From NCBI GenBank assembly GCA_030746295.1, contig JASLMY010000004.1:1-64000 (forward strand): DNA of 64,000 nt, written 5' to 3'. Both the position numbers and the translations under genes were made by a program. Of this stretch, positions 54,827 through 63,555 are shown piece after piece. Origin of the DNA: Alphaproteobacteria bacterium (GTDB lineage Bacteria > Pseudomonadota > Alphaproteobacteria > GCA-2731375). Below the pieces are notes generated by a model. The model was not told the origin of the DNA, searched no databases, and saw only the letters and a list, made by a program, of their open reading frames with translations. Positions within the stretch are counted from its first letter, which is position 1, and the number at the start of each line of letters is the position of its first letter.

Positions 54827-55450
54827 TCACTGGAAGGCGGCGACCTTCTGCTCCAACTCGCGGATCAGGCCGTCGACGCCGGCGCCGTTGCGCTGGATCA
54901 CGGCGTTGAATTCGGAGCGCTGGGTGATCACCATGCTGACCCCCTCGACCATGACGTCGACGATCTTCAGCGAGGCATCGCTCTTGCTTTTGCGGATCCG
55001 CCATTGCACGACGAGGGGCGGCGCGCCCTCGCGCGCGATCTCGGTCTCGACCATCCGGCCGCGCTTGCCATCGGCGCGCTCGCTTTTGACGCGGAAGGTC
55101 TCGCCGGCGTACTTCTCGAAGCGAAGCGTGTAGCTCTTGACGATCAATTGCTCGAATACCGCCAGGTACTGTTCTCGCTGGCTTTCGTCAGCCTTGCGCC
55201 AGTGGCGGCCGAGCACGAACTTGGCGATCGCCTTGATCGCGAAGCCCTTGTCGAGAAGGTTCTGGAACCGTGCCTCGCGGACCTTGCGGTCGACATCCGA
55301 GGGCGCCAGGGCATTGATCGCTTCGTTGCCGAGCTTTTCGATGAAGGCGCTGGCTTGGCCGGGCTCGATGACCGAAGCAGGCCACGCGGCGAGCGGCCAG
55401 AGCCAGATCAGCCCTGCCAGAACAATTTGAACTCCGCGGCGCGTTGGCAT
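54827..55450 (-). CDS. mlaC: MlaC-like periplasmic phospholipid-binding protein
   Basis: A 207-residue periplasmic lipid carrier of the MlaC/Ttg2D family. A signal peptide is clear (VQIVLAGLIWLWPLAAWPAS). Family blocks are VLGRHWRKADESQREQYLAVFEQLI and YTLRFEKYAGE. It carries phospholipid between the outer-membrane MlaA complex and the inner-membrane MlaFEDB. It is 16 bases after mlaA on the same strand, so co-transcribed. Confidence 0.93.
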   Translation of the reverse strand: MPTRRGVQIVLAGLIWLWPLAAWPASVIEPGQASAFIEKLGNEAINALAPSDVDRKVREARFQNLLDKGFAIKAIAKFVLGRHWRKADESQREQYLAVFEQLIVKSYTLRFEKYAGETFRVKSERADGKRGRMVETEIAREGAPPLVVQWRIRKSKSDASLKIVDVMVEGVSMVITQRSEFNAVIQRNGAGVDGLIRELEQKVAAFQ

Positions 55451-55466
55451 CGATCGCTCGGGCCGC

Positions 55467-56312
55467 CTAGTTTCGTCGAACCGTCTTCAGCGCCTTCAGT
55501 TCCTGCTCGTCGTCGTCCTCGAAGTCGATCGAGAGGTCGGGCGCCGGCATGTCCGCCCCTTCGCCATTCAAGATGGCGGCCCGGCGTTGCTGTCGGTAAA
55601 GGCTTCGAATGGTGACGTAGAAATCGATCGAGGTGCGCTCGATTTCGTCGATGGCCTCGATCGTGCGGCTGCGCTTGTCGACGCCGGTGGCGAGGAAACG
55701 CGAGAGCGAGAAATAGAACCTCTGGCCGCTGGGAATGACGTAGCTCACCGGGTCCAGGAAGATGTCCCCGACTTTGCCGGCAACGGCCCGCGGCGAGGAC
55801 GGTCCGACCAGCGGCAGCATCAGATAGGGGCCCTCGGAAACACCCCAAACCGCCAGAGTTTGTCCGAAATCCTCGCCGTGGTAGCGGACCGGCTCGCTGC
55901 CGTCGCCCGGGTCCATGCCCATGACGTCGATGACGCCGCCGGCGCCGGTCAGCGTGTTGAGGGTCAGGCGCCGGGCGCTCTCGCTGGCCCGCCGCGCCTC
56001 GCCCTGCAACAGGTCGTTCACCAGGATGTTGGGGGTACGAATGTTGTTGAGCACGTTTCGAACGCCGTCGCGAACGCCGCCCGGCACCACGGTCCGATAG
56101 GTCTCGGCCACCGGGCGAAGGACGGCCCGGTCCAAGCTGCGGTTGAATTCCAGAACGGAACGGTTGAAGGGCTCCAGCGGGTCGTTGGCCTCTTTGTACG
56201 CCGCCAGCGCTTCCTTGTCGTCGGCCGGTGGCGGTGTCGCACAGCCGACGGTCAGTGCCAGCGCCGCGGTCACGGCTGCGAACTTGATCCAGCCCCAAAC
56301 TCCATGGACCAC
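55467..56312 (-). CDS. mlaA: MlaA-like outer-membrane lipoprotein (VacJ)
   Basis: A 281-residue lipoprotein with the lipobox LTVGC, Cys24, after a signal peptide. DPLEPFNRSVLEFN and LLPLVGPSSPRAVAGKVGD-like blocks match MlaA. It removes mislocalised phospholipid from the outer leaflet of the outer membrane. It heads the mlaA-mlaC operon. A basic C-terminal tail (EDDDEQELKALKTVRRN) follows. Confidence 0.95.
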   Translation of the reverse strand: MVHGVWGWIKFAAVTAALALTVGCATPPPADDKEALAAYKEANDPLEPFNRSVLEFNRSLDRAVLRPVAETYRTVVPGGVRDGVRNVLNNIRTPNILVNDLLQGEARRASESARRLTLNTLTGAGGVIDVMGMDPGDGSEPVRYHGEDFGQTLAVWGVSEGPYLMLPLVGPSSPRAVAGKVGDIFLDPVSYVIPSGQRFYFSLSRFLATGVDKRSRTIEAIDEIERTSIDFYVTIRSLYRQQRRAAILNGEGADMPAPDLSIDFEDDDEQELKALKTVRRN

Positions 56313-56791
56313 GATTCGTTACCTCGCTGTCCTACGCGCCCTATCCGCACTCGACCGGGCGTTACATCTCAACACCGTACCGCCGTCGAACCGCGCGCGC
56401 GCCGGTGCCGAATACTGCGGCACAGAGCTGAGCAATTGGTTAACGGCGTCGAAGCCCCATGACTAGAGCGAAATCGTACCCAATTGCGCTCGCCTTGGCC
56501 AGCACTTAACCCCGTCGAACTGAAGTATTCACCGGCGCGCGTTCTTGTGGGCCAAGCGCCGCGGGTACCGGCGACCCGGCGTCTCGCTCGGCGCTGTCCG
56601 GTCCGCCGACGGCAGCGGCGAGCGGTGTCGCGGCGTACACCAAGTGTTAACTTGCTAACCATATAAAGATATGTTTATATGTCGCTCCTTTACGGGGTGC
56701 GGGATCGGCGATCCTGTGATCGACGGTCGCGTCGGCAGGGATCGCGCGGGGCAAGCGGTAGGCGCAAGTGGGGACGGGAGAAGCCTAGGGG
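56313..56791. other. intergenic region upstream of methionine operon
   Basis: A 479-base gap between divergent mlaA and the methionine operon. The last part near 56640-56690 is AT-rich and carries a perfect 8-bp inverted repeat listed separately. No gene is supported. Confidence 0.6.
56660..56681. promoter_or_regulatory. operator-like inverted repeat ahead of the ArsR-metF-metH operon
   Basis: Arms CATATAAA (56660-56667) and TTTATATG (56674-56681) are perfect complements with a 6-base spacer GATATG. It lies 110 bases before the ArsR-methyltransferase gene in an AT-rich pocket. This is the kind of site expected for an ArsR-family (SahR-like) regulator controlling the methionine cycle, probably autoregulatory. 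Confidence 0.7.
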
Positions 56792-57763
56792 ATGGAGCAA
56801 GTACTTGTAGGCATGCGGGCAGCGGCCGAGCCGACCCGATTGCGGCTGCTGGCGATTTGCGCCTATGCCGAGTTGACGGTCACCGAGCTGACCCAGATTC
56901 TGGGCCAAAGCCAGCCCCGAATCTCGCGGCACCTCAAGCTCTTGTGCGATGCCGGCCTCCTGAACCGATACCGCGAGGGCACCTGGGCCTTCTACCGTCT
57001 GGCGGAAGAGGGGCCGTGTGCCGAGTTGGCGGCGCTCCTGATCGATCTGCTGCCCGACGACGATCCCGTCCTGACCCTGGATCTGGAGCGGCTGGAAGGG
57101 GTCAAGGCCGCACGAGCCAAGGCGGCGGCCGACTATTTCCGAGCCAACGCTCGCGACTGGGACGAGATCCGCAACCTCTACGTGCCCGAGGCCGAAGTCG
57201 AGGCCGCCCTGGTCGAGATCCTGGCCGATCAAACGATCGAAGACTTCCTCGACATCGGCACCGGCACCGGGCGGATACTCGAGATCTTCGCGCCTCGCAT
57301 CAACCGCGGCCTCGGCATTGATCTCAGCCACGAGATGCTGCGCGTCGCCCGGGCCAAGCTGGAGCAGGCCGGCATCCGCAACTGCCAGGTCCGCCACGGC
57401 GATTTCTACAATCTGTCGGTCGCCGGCGCCTCGTTCGACGCCGCCGTCATCCACCAGGTGCTGCATTTCGCCGAGGACCCGGGCGCCGCCGTGGTCGAGG
57501 CGGCGCGCGTTCTGCGCCCCGGCGGGCGGCTGGTGGTGGTCGATTTCGCGCCACACGAAGAAAGCTTCCTCAGGGCCGAGCATCAGCACCGCTGGCTCGG
57601 CTTCGACGATGCCGAGATCGCCCGCTGGTTCCTTGCCGCCGGGCTCGAATCGGCGCCGGCGGTACGGCTCGCCGGCACGCCGCTGACGGTCGTGATCTGG
57701 CAGGCCCAGCGGCCCGAGCGGGAGCGGACAAAGGGGACCGGCATGGGGGAGGCGGTGGGATGA
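56792..57763 (+). CDS. ArsR-family regulator fused to a SAM-dependent methyltransferase
   Basis: A 323-residue fusion. Residues 1-90 form a winged-helix ArsR domain (PTRLRLLAICAYAELTV, QSQPRISRHLKLLCDAGLL). From about 145 is a class I methyltransferase with the SAM motif DIGTGTGRILEIF and the DVLHFAEDP-like IHQVLHFAEDP. The fusion ahead of metF and metH is characteristic of alphaproteobacteria and suggests sensing of SAM or S-adenosylhomocysteine. It overlaps metF by 4 bases (ATGA). Whether it still methylates is unknown. Confidence 0.92.
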   Translation: MEQVLVGMRAAAEPTRLRLLAICAYAELTVTELTQILGQSQPRISRHLKLLCDAGLLNRYREGTWAFYRLAEEGPCAELAALLIDLLPDDDPVLTLDLERLEGVKAARAKAAADYFRANARDWDEIRNLYVPEAEVEAALVEILADQTIEDFLDIGTGTGRILEIFAPRINRGLGIDLSHEMLRVARAKLEQAGIRNCQVRHGDFYNLSVAGASFDAAVIHQVLHFAEDPGAAVVEAARVLRPGGRLVVVDFAPHEESFLRAEHQHRWLGFDDAEIARWFLAAGLESAPAVRLAGTPLTVVIWQAQRPERERTKGTGMGEAVG

Positions 57764-58695
57764 AAGCAATGGATACGACCTTGGCGGCACGGCCTGAGTT
57801 CGCCGCCCTTCGCCCCGGTCTCCAAGTCTCGTTCGAGTTCTTCCCGCCGAAGACCGAGGATATGGCGGGCGCGCTCTGGCGCGCGGTCGAGCGGCTGGCG
57901 CCCTTGGCGCCGCGCTTCGTCTCGGTCACTTACGGTGCCGGCGGCTCGACCCGCCAACGCACCCATCAGACCATCGTCCGCCTACTCGAGGAGACCCGCC
58001 TGACGCCGGCGGCGCACTTGACTTGTGTTGCTGCCAGCCGCGACGAGGTCGACGAGGTGGCGCGGTCCTATTGGCAAGCGGGTGTCCGTCACATCGTCGC
58101 CCTCAGAGGCGATCCGCCCGACGGCGAGGGCGATTTCACGCCGCATCCGGGCGGCTATCGCGATGCCGCCGAGCTGGTCGCCGGCTTGAAGCGAATAGCC
58201 GACTTCGAAGTCACCGTCGCCGCCTACCCCGAGGTCCATCCCGAGGCCCAATCGGCGGCGGCTGACCTCGACAACCTGAAGCGCAAGCTCGATGCGGGCG
58301 CCGAGCGGGCAATCACGCAATACTTCTTCGACCCCGACTGCTACTTGCGCTATCTCGACGCTGCCCGCGCCGCCGGCATCTGGGCGCCGATCGTGCCGGG
58401 CATCCTGCCGGTCACCAATTTCGGCCAGGTCGTCCGCTTCTCGAAGCGGTGCGGTACCAGCGTTCCGACCTGGCTCGCGCGGCTCTTCGACGGTCTGGAC
58501 GACGATCCCGAGACCCGCACGCTGGTCGCCGCCAGCACCGCGGCCGAGCAATGCCGGCGGCTGCAGGCGGCCGGCGTCAACGAGTTCCATTTCTACACCC
58601 TCAATCGGGCCGAGCTCAGCCTTGCCATCTGCCATGTGCTGGGCCTCAGGCCGCAGTCGTCGCCGCTCGACGAGACGCCCTGTGCGGCGGCTTGA
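57760..58695 (+). CDS. metF: methylenetetrahydrofolate reductase
   Basis: A 311-residue FAD enzyme that reduces 5,10-methylene-THF to 5-methyl-THF. SFEFFPPKT contains the catalytic Glu. YGAGGSTRQRTHQTI, LRGDPP and ITQYFFD are folate and FAD blocks. It follows the ArsR fusion with a 4-base overlap and is 33 bases before metH, so the product feeds directly into methionine synthesis. Confidence 0.96.
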   Translation: MKAMDTTLAARPEFAALRPGLQVSFEFFPPKTEDMAGALWRAVERLAPLAPRFVSVTYGAGGSTRQRTHQTIVRLLEETRLTPAAHLTCVAASRDEVDEVARSYWQAGVRHIVALRGDPPDGEGDFTPHPGGYRDAAELVAGLKRIADFEVTVAAYPEVHPEAQSAAADLDNLKRKLDAGAERAITQYFFDPDCYLRYLDAARAAGIWAPIVPGILPVTNFGQVVRFSKRCGTSVPTWLARLFDGLDDDPETRTLVAASTAAEQCRRLQAAGVNEFHFYTLNRAELSLAICHVLGLRPQSSPLDETPCAAA

Positions 58696-58728
58696 GCGAG
58701 CCGATAGGAAAAGCGAGCAGAGATCCAG

Positions 58729-61700
58729 ATGAGCGATATTATCCAACGCATGAGCGAGCGGGTGCTGCTCTGCGACGGCGCCACCGGCAGCCGGGTGCAG
58801 GCGGCCGACCTCGACGTCGAGAGCGACTTCGCCGGCCAGGAGAACTGCAGCGAGATCCTGAATCGGAGCCGGCCGGACTTCGTCCGCGACCTGCATCGCG
58901 GCTATCTCGAGGCCGGCGCCGACATCGTGCTGACCAACAGCTTCGGTGGCTCGCCCCTCACCTTGGCGGATTTCGATTTCGCCGAGGACGCCCTCGAGCT
59001 CAACCGCCTGGCCGGAGAGTTGGCGGCGGAAGTCGTCGCCGAGCATGCCGGCGACGGTCTGCCGCGCTTCGTCCTCGGCTCCATTGGTCCCGGCACCAAG
59101 CTGCCGAGCCTCGGCCAGGTCGACTACGATTCCCTGGAAGCGGCGCTGTCGGTGCAGGCCGAGGGCTTGGTCGGCGGCGGCGTCGACGGCCTTCTCATCG
59201 AGACGGTGCAGGACCCGCTGCAGCTCAAGGCCGCCGTCAACGGCGCTCGGCTCGCCTTTCGCCGTCTCGGCCGCGAGGTTCCGATCATGGCCCAGGTCAC
59301 GATCGAGACCACCGGCACGCTGCTGGTCGGCACCGATATCGCCGCCGCCGCCACCATTGTCCATGCCCTCGGCCTCGACGTGTTCGGCCTCAACTGCGCG
59401 ACCGGCCCGCTCGAGATGGCCGAGCACGTCCGTTGGGTCTCCGAGAACTGGCCCGGGCCGATCTCGGTGCAGCCGAACGCGGGCCTGCCCGAGTTGATCG
59501 ACGGCGAGGTCTGCTACCCCCTCCTGCCCGAGGAGATGGGCGCCTGGCTCGAGCGCTTCGTCCGCGAGGACGGCATCAACATGGTCGGCGGCTGCTGCGG
59601 CACCACCAACGATCACGTCCGCGCCTTCGATGCGATGCTGCGCGGTCTCAACGGTGGCGAACGGCCAGTGCCGGCGAGCCGCAAGCCCGAGTGGGTGCCG
59701 GGCGTCGCCTCGCTTTACGGCCAGGTCGGCTATCGCCAGGAGAACGCCTACTTCTCGATCGGCGAGCGCTGCAACGCCAACGGCTCGAAGAAGTTCCGCG
59801 AGCTGCAGGCGGCCGAGGACTGGGATGGTTGCATCGCCATGGGCCGCGAACAAGCCCGCGAGGGAAGCCATGCGCTCGACCTCTGCACCGCCTTTGTCGG
59901 CCGCGACGAGGTCGACGACATGAACCACGTGGTTGGCCGCATCCGCGGTGCCGTCGATGCGCCACTGGTGATCGATTCGACCGAGCTGCCGGTTCTGGAA
60001 TCGGCCTTGAAGCTCTATGCCGGCAAGGCGCTCATCAATTCCATCAACTTCGAGGACGGCGAGGCCCCGGCGGCCGAGCGCTTGCGCTTGGCGCGACGCT
60101 TCGGGGCCGGCGTGATCGCGCTCACCATCGACGAGGAGGGCATGGCCAAGGAGGCGGATCACAAGGTCGCCCTGGCCCGGCGCCTTCACGAGTTCGCCGT
60201 CGACGGCCATGGCCTGGCGCCCGAGGACCTGCTCTTCGATCCCCTGACCTTCACCATCTGCACCGGCAACGAGGACGACCGCAAGCTGGCCCTGGAGACG
60301 CTGGAGGCGATCGAGCGGATCGCCGAGGAATTGCCGGCGGTGCAGATCATCCTCGGTATTTCCAACGTCTCCTTCGGCCTCAAGCCGGCGGCGCGGCACG
60401 TCCTGAACTCGGTCTTCCTGGACCATGCGCTCCGCCGCGGCCTGACCGGCGCGATCGTGCACATGAGCAAGATCCTGCCGCTCCACACCATTCCCGAAGA
60501 GGAGGTCCGGATCGCCGAGGACCTGATCTTCGATCGCCGGACCGACGATTACGATCCGCTGCATGCCTTCATCGCCCTCTTCCAGGACCGCACCCAAGCC
60601 AAGGTCGAGAAGGTGCGCGCCGCCGAGGTCGAGGAACGACTGAAGGAGCGGATCATCGACGGCGACCGGCAGGGGTTGGAGGCGGATCTGGACGAGGCCC
60701 TCCAAAAGCACCCGCCCCTCGACATCGTCAACATCCACCTTCTCGGCGGGATGAAGGTGGTCGGGGACCTTTTCGGGTCGGGCCAGATGCAACTCCCCTT
60801 CGTCCTCCAATCGGCCGAGACGATGAAGGCGGCGGTCGCCCACCTCGAACCGCACATGGAGCGGGCCGAGGGCCGGGCCAAGGGCACCATCGTCCTGGCC
60901 ACGGTGAAGGGGGACGTGCACGACATCGGCAAGAACCTGGTCGACATCATCCTCACCAACAACGGCTACAAGATCGTCAACCTCGGCATCAAGCAGCCGT
61001 TGTCCAACATCCTGGAGGCGGCGCGCGAGCACCAGGCCGACGCCATCGGCATGTCGGGCTTGCTCGTCAAGTCGACCGCCATCATGCGCGAGAACCTCGA
61101 GGAGCTGGCGCGCCAGGGTGTCGAGACGCCGATCCTGGTCGGTGGTGCTGCATTGACCAAGCGCTATGTCGGCCAGGACTGCCGCGAGGCCTATCACACC
61201 GGCCGAGTCGCGTACGCCCAGGACGCCTTCGCCGGGCTGCATCTGATGGAGCACGTCGTCGCCGGCAGCTTCGAGCAGCACGTCGCCGAGATCCAGGCCG
61301 AGGACGCTGCCAAGGTGCGCTTCAACGGTAAGCACGAGGCCAAGAAGCTATTGCCGCCGCGGCCGGTGGAGGCAGAGGAGATCCGCCTTCGCCGCGAGGA
61401 GCTGGCCGCCGCCGCGGCCGTGCCGCCGCCGCCCTTCTGGGGCCCCCGCCTGGTCGAGGGCATGTCGGTCGGCGACCTCTTGCCCTACCTGAACGAGCGC
61501 ATGCTGTTCCAGTTCCATTGGGGCTATCGCAAGCAGGGCCGGCGGCTGCCCGAGTACATGGCCTGGGCCGAGAAGGAGGTGAAGCCGATCCTGATCGACC
61601 TGGTCGGTCGTTGCGAGACCGAGGACATTCTCGAGCCCAAGGCGGTCTATGGCTATTGGAAGGCGGCCAGCGACGGCGACGACCTGGTGCTCTTCGCCGA

Positions 61701-62211
61701 GGACGGCGAGGCCGAAGTCGGCCGCTTTCAACTGCCGCGACAGACCCGCTCGGGCGGGCTCTGCATTGCCGATTTCGTGCGTGACGTCTCAAGTGGCGAG
61801 CGCGACGTCATCGGGCTGCAAGTGGTCACCGTCGGTCAGCACGCTTCCGAGGTCGCCAGGGCGTGGTTCGAGGCCGATCGCTACCGCGACTATCTCTACC
61901 TGCACGGCCTTGGTGTCGAGATGGCGGAGGCGCTGGCCGAGTTGGTGCACGCACGCATCAGGGCCGAGCTCGGCTTTGGCCACGCGGATGCGCGCGAGAT
62001 GGATAAGGTGCTGAACCACGGCTACCGCGGCGCCCGCTATTCCTTCGGCTTCCCGGCCTGTCCCAACCTCGCCGACCAGCACCTGCTGCTCGACCTCCTG
62101 GACGCCGAACGGATCGGCCTCGAGATGGGCGAATCCGACCAGCTCTACCCCGAGCAGTCGACCTCGGCGATCGTCCTGCACCACCCCCAGGCACGCTATT
62201 TCAGCATTTGA
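58729..62211 (+). CDS. metH: cobalamin-dependent methionine synthase
   Basis: The 1160-residue enzyme transfers methyl from methyl-THF to homocysteine through cobalamin. Domains in order: homocysteine-binding with zinc Cys223 in GLNCATG and Cys289/Cys290 in GGCCGT; pterin-binding (SIGERCNANGSKKF); B12-binding with His731 in DVHDIGKNLV; and the reactivation domain ending SFGFPACPN and YPEQST. Full length and intact ligands indicate function. B12 must come from outside or from another locus. Confidence 0.97.
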   Translation: MSDIIQRMSERVLLCDGATGSRVQAADLDVESDFAGQENCSEILNRSRPDFVRDLHRGYLEAGADIVLTNSFGGSPLTLADFDFAEDALELNRLAGELAAEVVAEHAGDGLPRFVLGSIGPGTKLPSLGQVDYDSLEAALSVQAEGLVGGGVDGLLIETVQDPLQLKAAVNGARLAFRRLGREVPIMAQVTIETTGTLLVGTDIAAAATIVHALGLDVFGLNCATGPLEMAEHVRWVSENWPGPISVQPNAGLPELIDGEVCYPLLPEEMGAWLERFVREDGINMVGGCCGTTNDHVRAFDAMLRGLNGGERPVPASRKPEWVPGVASLYGQVGYRQENAYFSIGERCNANGSKKFRELQAAEDWDGCIAMGREQAREGSHALDLCTAFVGRDEVDDMNHVVGRIRGAVDAPLVIDSTELPVLESALKLYAGKALINSINFEDGEAPAAERLRLARRFGAGVIALTIDEEGMAKEADHKVALARRLHEFAVDGHGLAPEDLLFDPLTFTICTGNEDDRKLALETLEAIERIAEELPAVQIILGISNVSFGLKPAARHVLNSVFLDHALRRGLTGAIVHMSKILPLHTIPEEEVRIAEDLIFDRRTDDYDPLHAFIALFQDRTQAKVEKVRAAEVEERLKERIIDGDRQGLEADLDEALQKHPPLDIVNIHLLGGMKVVGDLFGSGQMQLPFVLQSAETMKAAVAHLEPHMERAEGRAKGTIVLATVKGDVHDIGKNLVDIILTNNGYKIVNLGIKQPLSNILEAAREHQADAIGMSGLLVKSTAIMRENLEELARQGVETPILVGGAALTKRYVGQDCREAYHTGRVAYAQDAFAGLHLMEHVVAGSFEQHVAEIQAEDAAKVRFNGKHEAKKLLPPRPVEAEEIRLRREELAAAAAVPPPPFWGPRLVEGMSVGDLLPYLNERMLFQFHWGYRKQGRRLPEYMAWAEKEVKPILIDLVGRCETEDILEPKAVYGYWKAASDGDDLVLFAEDGEAEVGRFQLPRQTRSGGLCIADFVRDVSSGERDVIGLQVVTVGQHASEVARAWFEADRYRDYLYLHGLGVEMAEALAELVHARIRAELGFGHADAREMDKVLNHGYRGARYSFGFPACPNLADQHLLLDLLDAERIGLEMGESDQLYPEQSTSAIVLHHPQARYFSI

Positions 62212-62235
62212 GCTGGGATTATTCTGCGGCGACGC

Positions 62236-63546
62236 TCAGGATGGCAGGTCGAGGATCGCGCCGGCCTTGCGCAGCCGCGCTTGCAGCCGAGCAGTCTCGA
62301 TGCTGCGGACATCGCCGTTGCCGGCCGCCGCCAGGGCGGCGGCGGTGCCGGCCGCCTCGCCGGTCGCCATCGCCGGCGGGATCTCCTTGATCGCGGTGTG
62401 GATCCGCCGGTCGACCGAGATGCAGCGCCCGGAGGCGAGGAAATTCCGAAGCCTCGGGCTCGTCAGCGAGCGGTAGGGAATGCAGTAGCGGACGCCGTAC
62501 CGGGTCCAATGGCCGGTGACGGCGATGGTGTCGTCGAAAGACCGGTCGACGTCGTCGCCGGTCAAGACATAGTCGCCGACGAGCCGCCGGGTCTCGGTGA
62601 TGCCGAGCTGGTCCGCGGCGTCCGCCAGCCACGCTTCTTCGAAGCCTGGCACCTCGGCCTTCAAGCGGTCGACTTGGCTCATCATCAGGCGGCGCGACTC
62701 GACTTCGGCGTAGGTCAGGTCCTCGACCGAGGTCGGGTCGATCTTGCGGTCGACGTGGTCGGCGATGCCCCACGGCATCAGCGTCCGCCCCTTGCCGATG
62801 GTGTGGAAGAAACGGCCGCCCAAGGTCGGGAAGAAGTCGCCGGCCGCCGCCTCGATCGCCTCTTCAGGTGCCACCACGTTGCCCATCCGGTACCAGCGCC
62901 AGACATGCACCCGGGCCGGCGCGAACGGCAGCTCGGCGAAGGCCATCAGATCGCCGTCGCCGGTGGCGTCGATGACGACCTTGGGCTCGATCGCCTGCCG
63001 CCCCGACTTGCTTTCCAGCACCACATGGCTGACCCGGTCTCCGTCGAGGACGACGGCCGTGGCCCAGGAATGGAAGCGCATCCGGACTCCGGCCTCGGCG
63101 ATCATCTGGTCGGCGACGTACTTCATCTCTGCCGGCTCGTAGGCCACCGAGTAGCGCACGCCGCCCATGTCCTTGCCCCAGATCAGGCCCCAGTCGCGGT
63201 AGCGCTCGACCAGCCTGGGCTCGGTCGAGGCCCACTCCTCGGCCGGCGGGTAAAGGACGGCGTCGCGCATCTCCAGCCGCTCCACCAGCTCCTGGCAAAG
63301 GCCGGCGACCACCTGGTTGCCTTCGCCGTCGTCGAGGGTCAGTAGCAGGATCACCATGCCGCCGGTGGCCAGGCCGCCCAGATAGCCGTAACGCTCCACC
63401 AGCAGGGTATCGGCACCGGCGCGGGCCGCCGCCACCGCCGCCGCCAGCCCGGCGGCACCGCCGCCGACCACCAGCACGTCCGGCGCGTCGACGACCGGCG
63501 TCTCGCGGGACGGTTCCTTGAGCAGGCGAACGCCGCTTTCGGCCAT
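62236..63546 (-). CDS. FAD-dependent oxidoreductase (FAD_oxidored family)
   Basis: A 436-residue flavoprotein. VLVVGGGAAGLAAAVAAARAGADTLLVERYG is the Rossmann FAD site. GLATGGMV and VVIDATGDGDLMAFAELPF are family blocks of PF12831-type oxidases. The C-terminal ASGRCISVDRRIHTAIK resembles related enzymes. It lies 9 bases after a cupin gene on the same strand, so the two are probably co-transcribed. Substrate unknown. Confidence 0.88.
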   Translation of the reverse strand: MAESGVRLLKEPSRETPVVDAPDVLVVGGGAAGLAAAVAAARAGADTLLVERYGYLGGLATGGMVILLLTLDDGEGNQVVAGLCQELVERLEMRDAVLYPPAEEWASTEPRLVERYRDWGLIWGKDMGGVRYSVAYEPAEMKYVADQMIAEAGVRMRFHSWATAVVLDGDRVSHVVLESKSGRQAIEPKVVIDATGDGDLMAFAELPFAPARVHVWRWYRMGNVVAPEEAIEAAAGDFFPTLGGRFFHTIGKGRTLMPWGIADHVDRKIDPTSVEDLTYAEVESRRLMMSQVDRLKAEVPGFEEAWLADAADQLGITETRRLVGDYVLTGDDVDRSFDDTIAVTGHWTRYGVRYCIPYRSLTSPRLRNFLASGRCISVDRRIHTAIKEIPPAMATGEAAGTAAALAAAGNGDVRSIETARLQARLRKAGAILDLPS

Positions 63547-63555
63547 CGTCGGGGC

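Noticed and set aside
57982..61335. A 1117-residue minus-strand open frame
   Set aside because: It is the reverse-strand shadow of metF and metH, which carry intact catalytic motifs.
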